Source: CAVZCC01 sp963773765
GTDB lineage: Bacteria; Actinomycetota; Acidimicrobiia; Acidimicrobiales; Microtrichaceae
Assembly: GCA_963773765.1 (NCBI GenBank)
Contig: CAVZCC010000001.1
Location: 1,116,001-1,180,000, forward strand
DNA: 64,000 nucleotides
Direction of reading: 5' to 3'
Positions 58,431 to 64,000 of this stretch are shown one piece after another. Made by a program: the position numbers and the translations under genes. The notes below the pieces were generated by a model. The model was not told the origin of the DNA. It saw only the letters and a list, made by a program, of their open reading frames with translations, and searched no databases. Positions within the stretch are counted from its first letter, which is position 1; each line of letters starts with the position of its first letter.

Positions 58431-59365
58431 CCGATGGCCTCCCGGGCCAGGTCGCCCATGCCCTCTTCCACCGTCACCTTGGGCTCCCAGCCCAGCACCT
58501 CCCGGGCCCGGCTGATGTCCGCCGAGCGGCGGCTCACCATGACCTCGCGGGGGTTGAAGATGGGCTCGACGTCGGCGCCGAGGCTCTCGATCAGGATCTC
58601 GGCCAGCTGCGCCACGGTCGTGGGCACCCCCGTCCCGATGTTGATCGGCATGCCGCTCCGCTCCGCGTCCAGGGCCGCCACCACGGACCGGGCCACGTCG
58701 TGCACGTGCACGAAGTCCATCGACTGGTCGCCCTTGCCGTCGATCACGGGCGGTTCGCCGTTGGCGATGCGCTGCACGAAGTGGTTGATCACCGAGGTGT
58801 AGTAGGCCTGCACCTTCTGACCGGGCCCGTAGACGTTGAAGAAGCGCAGCGCGATCCACGACAGGCCCTTCTGGCGCTCGTAGAACTTGCAGAGGTACTC
58901 GCCGGTCAGCTTGCCGATGCAGTACGGGGTGAGCGGGTTGAGCGGGCCGTCCTCGGTCATGGGAAGCGACGGTGGCTCGCCGTAGACCGACGCACTGGAC
59001 GCGAACACCAGCCGGCGCACGCCCTCGTCGGCCGCGGCCGCGATCACGTTGTGGTTGCCCACCATGTTGATGTCCACGCTCTCGTCGGGATCGGCGACGC
59101 TCTTGTTGATCGACACGGTGGCGAAGTGGATGACGCTGTCGCAGCCCCGCACGGCACGCTGCACGGCGCCGCCGTAGCGCACGTCGTTCTCGATGAGCTC
59201 GACGTCGCCCAGCTCCACCAGCGCCTCCACCTGGTCCCGGTTGGCCCGGTAGGTCATGGAGTCGAGCATCCGGATGCGGTAGCCCCGCTCCAGCAGGAGG
59301 GGCACGACGTGCATCCCGATGAAGCCGGCGCCGCCGGTGAACAGAACGGTGGGCTTGGAGGTCAT
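58427..59365 (-). CDS. NAD-dependent epimerase/dehydratase
   Basis: A 312-residue extended SDR: VLFTGGAGFIGMHVVPLLLE, ASSASVYGEPPSLPMTEDGP, LTPYCIGKLTGEYLCKFYER with the catalytic Tyr/Lys, RFFNVYGPGQ and GKGDQSMDFVHVHDVARSVV. It acts on an NDP-hexose, perhaps UDP-glucose or UDP-GlcNAc 4-epimerisation. AGGAACACC precedes the ATG. The epimerase, acyltransferase and GT4 genes run 59365 to 56289 in one operon. Confidence 0.83.
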   Translation of the reverse strand: MTSKPTVLFTGGAGFIGMHVVPLLLERGYRIRMLDSMTYRANRDQVEALVELGDVELIENDVRYGGAVQRAVRGCDSVIHFATVSINKSVADPDESVDINMVGNHNVIAAAADEGVRRLVFASSASVYGEPPSLPMTEDGPLNPLTPYCIGKLTGEYLCKFYERQKGLSWIALRFFNVYGPGQKVQAYYTSVINHFVQRIANGEPPVIDGKGDQSMDFVHVHDVARSVVAALDAERSGMPINIGTGVPTTVAQLAEILIESLGADVEPIFNPREVMVSRRSADISRAREVLGWEPKVTVEEGMGDLAREAIG

Positions 59366-59435
59366 GGTGTTCCTGTGATCGGTGGATTGGAGGGGTGGAC
59401 TTCAGTCGGACCCGGCACGGCTCGGAGCGGCCCCG

Positions 59436-60575
59436 TCACGCCGTGGCCGCCGAGGCCGCGGCCAGGACACCCTGGGCCACCCGTTCCACCTGCTCCTCGG
59501 TGAGGTTGGCGTGCATGGGGATGGCCAGGTGGTGGTGGAACAGCGACGAGGACACCGGACAGGGGTCCGTGTCGCCGTAGACGGGCTGCTCGTTGCAGGC
59601 AAAGGTGCCGAAGTTGCAGCCGATGCCGCGGTCGCGCAGGTCCACGGCCATGGCACCACGGTCGACCCGCGGGTCCAGGGTGAGCACGTAGGACTGCCAC
59701 ACGTGCTCACGGTCCTCCAGCGCGACCGGGGTGCGGACCAGGTCCGACGCGCCGAGCAGCTCCTGGTAGCGGTGGGCCACCTTGCGGCGGGTGTCGACCA
59801 GGCCGGGGAGGCGGTCCACCTGGACGCGGGCCACGGCGCTGCCGATGTCGGACAACTTGTAGTTCCAGCCCAGCTCGTCGAACACCGGCACCGGCAGGTC
59901 CCTGGACCCGGCCCGGGACAGTGCCGACTCCACGCCGAAGGACCGGCGCTTGGCCACGAAGGCCGCCACGTCGTCGCTCCCGGTGGTGACCACGCCGCCC
60001 TCGCCGGAGGTGATGCCCTTGCGCCCGTGCAGGCTGAACGCGGCCACGTCCGCCAACGCGGGGTTGCCGGCCGGTGTGCCGTGGTAGCTGGCACCGGCCG
60101 CGCAGGCTGCGTCCTCCACCAGGAACAGGCCCGAACGGGCCGTCAGGGCCCGCAGCTCGTCGTAGTCGGCGCACTGCCCGAAGGAGTCCACCGCCACGAT
60201 CCCCACGGTGCGCTCGTTGACCAGCGCGGCGGCGGCCTCCACGTCGATGGTCCAGATGTCCGGGCGGACGTCGGCGAAACGGGGGCGGGCGCCGCAGAAC
60301 AACACGGCGTGGCCGGTCGCGGGGTAGGTGTAGTCGGCCACGATGACCTCGTCGCCCGGGCCGACGCCCATGGCGAGGAGGGCGAGGTGCAACCCGGCGG
60401 TGCAGTTGTTCACGGCCAGGGCGTGGGGGGCGCCCACCAGCCGGGCGAAGGCCGACTCGAACTCCCGGCCCGCCGGGCCCTGACCCGCCAACCACCCCGA
60501 CTCGAACACCGCCTGCACCGCAGCCAACTCCTCCTCACCCGTGGTGGGCTGTCCGAGGGCGATGGGTTCGGTCAT
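59436..60575 (-). CDS. DegT/DnrJ/EryC1/StrS sugar aminotransferase
   Basis: A 379-residue PLP enzyme. VNNCTAGLHLALLAMGVGPG, DYTYPATGHAVLFCGARPRF, VEDAACAAGASYHGTP and SLHGRKGITSGEGGVVTTG with the PLP lysine K186. It transfers an amino group to a keto sugar nucleotide. It may work with the epimerase and acyltransferase downstream to make an N-acylated aminosugar. It is divergent from lhgO across a 121-base gap where AGTCTAGGGA near 60649 contains -10-like hexamers for both directions. Confidence 0.86.
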   Translation of the reverse strand: MTEPIALGQPTTGEEELAAVQAVFESGWLAGQGPAGREFESAFARLVGAPHALAVNNCTAGLHLALLAMGVGPGDEVIVADYTYPATGHAVLFCGARPRFADVRPDIWTIDVEAAAALVNERTVGIVAVDSFGQCADYDELRALTARSGLFLVEDAACAAGASYHGTPAGNPALADVAAFSLHGRKGITSGEGGVVTTGSDDVAAFVAKRRSFGVESALSRAGSRDLPVPVFDELGWNYKLSDIGSAVARVQVDRLPGLVDTRRKVAHRYQELLGASDLVRTPVALEDREHVWQSYVLTLDPRVDRGAMAVDLRDRGIGCNFGTFACNEQPVYGDTDPCPVSSSLFHHHLAIPMHANLTEEQVERVAQGVLAAASAATA

Positions 60576-60696
60576 GGGGTCGGCTCCGGCCAGGAAGCCC
60601 GGCCGGCTGGGATGCCGACGGCCGGGACTGCTTGAATCCTGCGAAGTCTAGGGAACGGCCGAGCCGGGGACGAAGATCCCCCTGAGGAGCAGTTCG

Positions 60697-61878
60697 TTGT
60701 TCGACATCGCAGTGATCGGTGGCGGGATCGTCGGCCTGGCCACGGCCAGGGCGGCCGCACTCGGCCGCCCGGGGGCCCGGATCGTCGTCCTGGACAAGGA
60801 GACGGCGCCGGCACGGCACCAGACCGGCCGCAACAGCGGTGTGGTGCACTCCGGCATCTACTACCCGCCCGGGTCCCTCAAGGCCCGCATGTGCCTGGCC
60901 GGGAGCCGTTCCATGGTGGAGTTCGCCCGCGCCAACGACGTGGCGGTGGAGATCACCGGCAAGCTCATCGCCGCCACCGAGATCAGCGAGATCCCCCGTC
61001 TGGACGCGTTGTACCAGCGGGGCCTGGAGCACGGCCTGCCCGTCACCCGGCTGGGGGCGGCCGAGGTCCGGGAGCACGAGCCCCACCTGGCCGCGATCGC
61101 CGCGGTGCACGTCGCCAGCACGGGGATCGTGGACTACGTGGCCGTGTGTGAACGCCTGGCCGACCAGGTCCGGGCCTCGGGGTCGGAGATCCGCACCTCC
61201 ACCGAGGTCCTGGGACTGCAGCGATCCGGCGACGTCCAGCGCCTGACCACCTCGACCGGCGACATCGAGGCCCGCGTGGTGGTGAACTGCGCCGGGCTGC
61301 ACTCCGACGAGGTGGCCGAGTTCTCCGGCGTGCGCTCCGGCGCCCGGATCGTGCCGTTCCGGGGCGAGTACTTCGAGCTGCGCCCCGAGGCCACCCACCT
61401 GGTGAAGGGGCTCATCTACCCGGTGCCGGACCCGGACTTCCCGTTCCTGGGGGTCCACCTGACCCGAGGCATCGACGGCGGGGTCCACGCCGGCCCCAAC
61501 GCCGTGCTGGCCCTGGCCCGGGAGGGCTACCGGTGGCGCGACGTGGACCTCCGCCAGCTGTGGGGCACGCTGAGGTACCCGGGGTTCCGCACCCTGGCCC
61601 GCCGCCACGCCCGACAGGGCGCGGAGGAGATGGCCCGCTCGGTGTGGCGACCCATGTTCCTGCGCAGCCTGCAACGCCTGGTGCCGGAGCTGACCGAGCA
61701 GGACCTGGTGCGGGCCCCGGCCGGGGTCCGGGCCCAGGCGGTGTCCCGCGACGGCTCGCTCGTCGACGACTTCCTGATCCAGGAGGCGCCGGGCCAGCTG
61801 CACGTGCTCAACGCCCCCTCCCCCGCGGCCACCAGCGCGCTGGAGATCGGGTCGGAGATCGCGTCCCGGCTCCCCTAG
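60697..61878 (+). CDS. lhgO: FAD-dependent oxidase, L-2-hydroxyglutarate oxidase-like
   Basis: A 393-residue DAO-family flavoprotein: FDIAVIGGGIVGLATARAAA binds FAD, then HQTGRNSGVVHSGIYYPPGS (LhgO signature), VVNCAGLHSDEVA, RGEYFELRPE and PFLGVHLTRGIDGGVHAGPN. The TTG start has GAGGAG 8 bases upstream. LhgO oxidises L-2-hydroxyglutarate, passing electrons to quinone. Its place among sugar genes hints at a role on a sugar-derived acid, but that is speculation. Its TAG stop begins TAGCAT, a possible -10 for the next gene. Confidence 0.82.
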   Translation: MFDIAVIGGGIVGLATARAAALGRPGARIVVLDKETAPARHQTGRNSGVVHSGIYYPPGSLKARMCLAGSRSMVEFARANDVAVEITGKLIAATEISEIPRLDALYQRGLEHGLPVTRLGAAEVREHEPHLAAIAAVHVASTGIVDYVAVCERLADQVRASGSEIRTSTEVLGLQRSGDVQRLTTSTGDIEARVVVNCAGLHSDEVAEFSGVRSGARIVPFRGEYFELRPEATHLVKGLIYPVPDPDFPFLGVHLTRGIDGGVHAGPNAVLALAREGYRWRDVDLRQLWGTLRYPGFRTLARRHARQGAEEMARSVWRPMFLRSLQRLVPELTEQDLVRAPAGVRAQAVSRDGSLVDDFLIQEAPGQLHVLNAPSPAATSALEIGSEIASRLP

Positions 61879-61928
61879 CATTCCGAGGCCGTCACCGTCG
61901 GGTGGCGGCGCTCCCAACGGACGGTGTG

Positions 61929-63029
61929 ATGATCCCCATTTCAGTCGTTGACCTCGGCGAGGGCACCGAGGACCTGGTGCTCCAGGTCCTGCGCTCCGGC
62001 CACCTGGCCCAGGGCCCCATGGTGGCCGAGTTCGAGCGCCGGTTCGCCGAGCTGACCGGGGTGGCCCATGCCGTGGCCGTGAACAACGGCACCACGGCGC
62101 TCATCGCGGCGCTCCGGGTGCTGGACCTGCGGCCCGGCGACGAGGTCATCACGTCGCCGTTCACGTTCGTGGCCACGCTGAACGCCATCCTGGACGCCGG
62201 CGCCACGGTGCGGTTCGCGGACATCGGCACCGACGACTTCAACCTGGACCCCGCCGCGGTGGCCGGGGCGGTCACCGACCGCACCAAGGTCCTGCTCCCG
62301 GTGCACCTCTACGGCCAGTGCGCCGACCTGGACGCCCTGGACCCGCTGGTGGCCCGCCACGGCCTGGCCCTGGTGGAGGACAGCGCCCAGGCCCACGGCG
62401 CCACCATCGGCGACCGCCGGGCCGGTGCCACCGGCCTGGGCTGCTTCTCCTTCTACGCCACCAAGAACATCACCACCGGCGAGGGGGGCATGGTGACCAC
62501 CGGGGACGACCGGCTGGCCGACCGGCTCCGGATCCTGCGCAACCAGGGCATGCGGGCCCGCTACCAGTACGAGATGGCCGGCAACAACTACCGGATGACC
62601 GACCTGCAGGCCGCGCTGGCCCTGCCCCAGCTGGACCGCTACGCCGCCAACGTGGAGGCGCGGGGCAAGCACGCCGCCGCACTCTCGGCCGGGCTGGCCG
62701 GCCTGCCCGGGCTCGTCACCCCGGAGGAGCTTCCCGGCCGCGGCCACGTGTGGCACCAGTACACCGTGCGGGTGACCGACCAGGCCCCCGTCACCCGTGA
62801 CCACCTCCTGGAGTCGCTGCAGGCCGCCGGGGTGGGATGCGGCGTCTACTACCCGGCCCTGGTGTTCGACTACGACTGCTACCGGGACCACCCGCTCATC
62901 CACCCCGCGGACGTGCCGGTGGCGGCCCGGACCACCACCGAGGTCCTCTCCCTCCCGGTGCACCCGGGCCTGGGCCAGGACGACCTGGAGCGGATCATCG
63001 GCGCCGTCCGCTCCGCATGGGAGGCCTGA
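61929..63029 (+). CDS. DegT/DnrJ/EryC1/StrS sugar aminotransferase
   Basis: A 366-residue PLP enzyme of the sugar aminotransferase family: VNNGTTALIAALRVLDLRPG, SPFTFVATLNAILDAGATVR, VEDSAQAHGATIGDRRAG and SFYATKNITTGEGGMVTTG with PLP lysine K179. It most resembles WecE/WlbC-like enzymes that aminate 3-keto or 4-keto sugar nucleotides. The Gfo/Idh/MocA gene follows one base after the stop; such a pair, oxidation then transamination, makes 3-amino sugars in known pathways (WlbA-WlbC). Confidence 0.87.
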   Translation: MIPISVVDLGEGTEDLVLQVLRSGHLAQGPMVAEFERRFAELTGVAHAVAVNNGTTALIAALRVLDLRPGDEVITSPFTFVATLNAILDAGATVRFADIGTDDFNLDPAAVAGAVTDRTKVLLPVHLYGQCADLDALDPLVARHGLALVEDSAQAHGATIGDRRAGATGLGCFSFYATKNITTGEGGMVTTGDDRLADRLRILRNQGMRARYQYEMAGNNYRMTDLQAALALPQLDRYAANVEARGKHAAALSAGLAGLPGLVTPEELPGRGHVWHQYTVRVTDQAPVTRDHLLESLQAAGVGCGVYYPALVFDYDCYRDHPLIHPADVPVAARTTTEVLSLPVHPGLGQDDLERIIGAVRSAWEA

Positions 63030-63030
63030 G

Positions 63031-63999
63031 GTGGCCGCGCCCCGCATCGGGTTGGTCGGCTCCGGGACCATGGGGTCCCTGCACGCCCGCGTGATCAACG
63101 AGTCCGCCCGGGCAGAGCTGGCCTGGATCGCCGAGCCCCGGGAGGACGTGGGCCGGGACATCGCGTCCCGGTTCGGCACCGCCTGGTTGGAGCGCATGGA
63201 CCCCTCCGGCGTGGATGCCATGGTCATCGCGGCGGCCACCGAGGCCCACCACCAGCTGGCGTTGGAGGCGCTGGACGCCGGCATCCCGTTGCTGGTGGAG
63301 AAGCCGCTGGCGGACACCCTGGCCCACGCCCGGGAGATCGTGGGACGTTCCGAGGCGGCCGGCCTGCCGCTGCTGTGCGGGTTCCTGGAGCGGTACAACC
63401 CGGCCATCCGCACCGCCATGGACTTCGTGGAGCAGCCCATCTACGCCGTGGCCACCCGGCACTCCCCCTACGTGCCCCGCATCCGCACCGGCGTGGCCTC
63501 CGACCTGCTCATCCACGACCTGGACACCATGATCCGCCTGTTCGGCCGGCCCCCGGAGTCCGTGGAGGGCCACCTCGGCTACTTCCGGCCCGAGAGCGCC
63601 CCCGGCGCCGAGGACGTGGCCGACGCCACGTTGCGGTTCTCCGGCGGGGGGATCGGCTCGGTGTCGGCCAGCCGCATCTCCCAGCGCAAGGTCCGCACCC
63701 TGGTGATCTCGGAGCTCGACCGCCAGATCGAACTGGACCTGGTCCGCCAGGACATCACCATCTACCGCCACGTCGACAACGCGTTCGCGGACGAGAGCGG
63801 CCTGGGCTACAGCCAGCAGACCGTGATCGACATCCCGGTCGTCCGCCACCAGCGGGAACCGCTGGCCACCCAGCTGGACCTGTTCGTGGACCTCCTGGAG
63901 GGCACTGCGGACGCCGATGAGCAGCGGGGGGCCATCCTCCCGGCTCACGAACTGCTGGAAGCCGTCCGGTCCTCCGCCGCGGGCGGCTCGCCCGCCTGA
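63031..63999 (+). CDS. Gfo/Idh/MocA family NAD-dependent sugar dehydrogenase
   Basis: A 322-residue protein with the dinucleotide-binding start RIGLVGSGTMGSLHARVI and the family motif EKP at residues 90-92 (LLVEKPLAD), followed by the C-terminal beta-sheet domain (LLIHDLDTMIRLFGRPPESV). It starts at GTG 63031. WlbA-type members oxidise the 3-hydroxyl of UDP-GlcNAc(3)A, feeding the aminotransferase in front of it. The stop falls at 63999, at the very end of the window. Confidence 0.85.
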   Translation: MAAPRIGLVGSGTMGSLHARVINESARAELAWIAEPREDVGRDIASRFGTAWLERMDPSGVDAMVIAAATEAHHQLALEALDAGIPLLVEKPLADTLAHAREIVGRSEAAGLPLLCGFLERYNPAIRTAMDFVEQPIYAVATRHSPYVPRIRTGVASDLLIHDLDTMIRLFGRPPESVEGHLGYFRPESAPGAEDVADATLRFSGGGIGSVSASRISQRKVRTLVISELDRQIELDLVRQDITIYRHVDNAFADESGLGYSQQTVIDIPVVRHQREPLATQLDLFVDLLEGTADADEQRGAILPAHELLEAVRSSAAGGSPA

Positions 64000-64000
64000 C

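Noticed and set aside
60576..60696. Riboswitch in the gap before lhgO
   Set aside because: Only short GC-rich complementarities are present, with no conserved core recognised; the leader is about 40 bases.

Overview
The window is 64 kb of very GC-rich, gene-dense DNA with no rRNA, tRNA, CRISPR array, transposase or phage gene that I could find. It looks like a chromosome segment of an actinobacterium. Coenzyme F420 genes (cofD, cofE), an LLM-type F420 oxidoreductase, DUF3499 and DUF5719 proteins, an LCP protein and the order cofD-cofE ... LCP ... birA-accA resemble the fbiA-fbiB to birA-accA3 part of mycobacterial and streptomycete chromosomes. The class Acidimicrobiia is my best guess, but that is inference.

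Layout. 1-7.5 kb: a partial zinc-ribbon gene, a CPBP membrane protease, DUF3499, ftsH, a Tat-exported DUF1800/DUF1501 pair, a VOC protein and a membrane-anchored thioredoxin-fold protein. 7.5-12.6 kb: DUF5719 and a very large membrane GT2. 12.7-17.1 kb: GDP-sugar genes rmd and gmd around an XRE regulator, then cofD and cofE in one reading frame. 17.1-19.8 kb: two SDR genes and an LLM oxidoreductase, with a palindromic operator over the promoter of the SDR-LLM pair. 19.8-30.2 kb: nucleotide-sugar and glycosyltransferase genes (galE-like epimerase, sugar nucleotidylyltransferase, three GT4, GDP-fucose synthase, UDP-glucose dehydrogenase) and an LCP ligase. 30.3-35.0 kb: pabB, pabC, birA, accA. 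35.0-41.1 kb: a lower-GC, badly broken set of surface-glycan genes. 41.1-46.6 kb: a glycosyltransferase, a methyltransferase and an ABC polysaccharide exporter (wzt, wzm), together with the broken genes a six-gene minus-strand operon. 46.8-53.2 kb: two tandem large membrane proteins, an RDD protein, lpdA and a coiled-coil protein. 53.3-64.0 kb: a second glycan block (a three-module glycosyltransferase, GT4, hexapeptide acyltransferase, epimerase, two DegT aminotransferases, an LhgO-type oxidase, a Gfo/Idh/MocA dehydrogenase).

Read as a whole, the window makes GDP-mannose-derived 6-deoxysugars, UDP-glucuronate and aminosugars, assembles them with many glycosyltransferases, exports a polymer through Wzm/Wzt and may attach it to the wall through LCP.

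Three signals run through the window. First, many genes are split by single-base frame changes; most are restored by removing one base, usually beside a short G/C run, which points to sequence error outside the 35-41 kb region. Second, about fourteen genes have a TAnnnT-like hexamer 6-10 bases before the start codon, the pattern of leaderless transcription. Third, two copies of a 52-base palindrome with a compensatory base-pair change close two convergent gene pairs.
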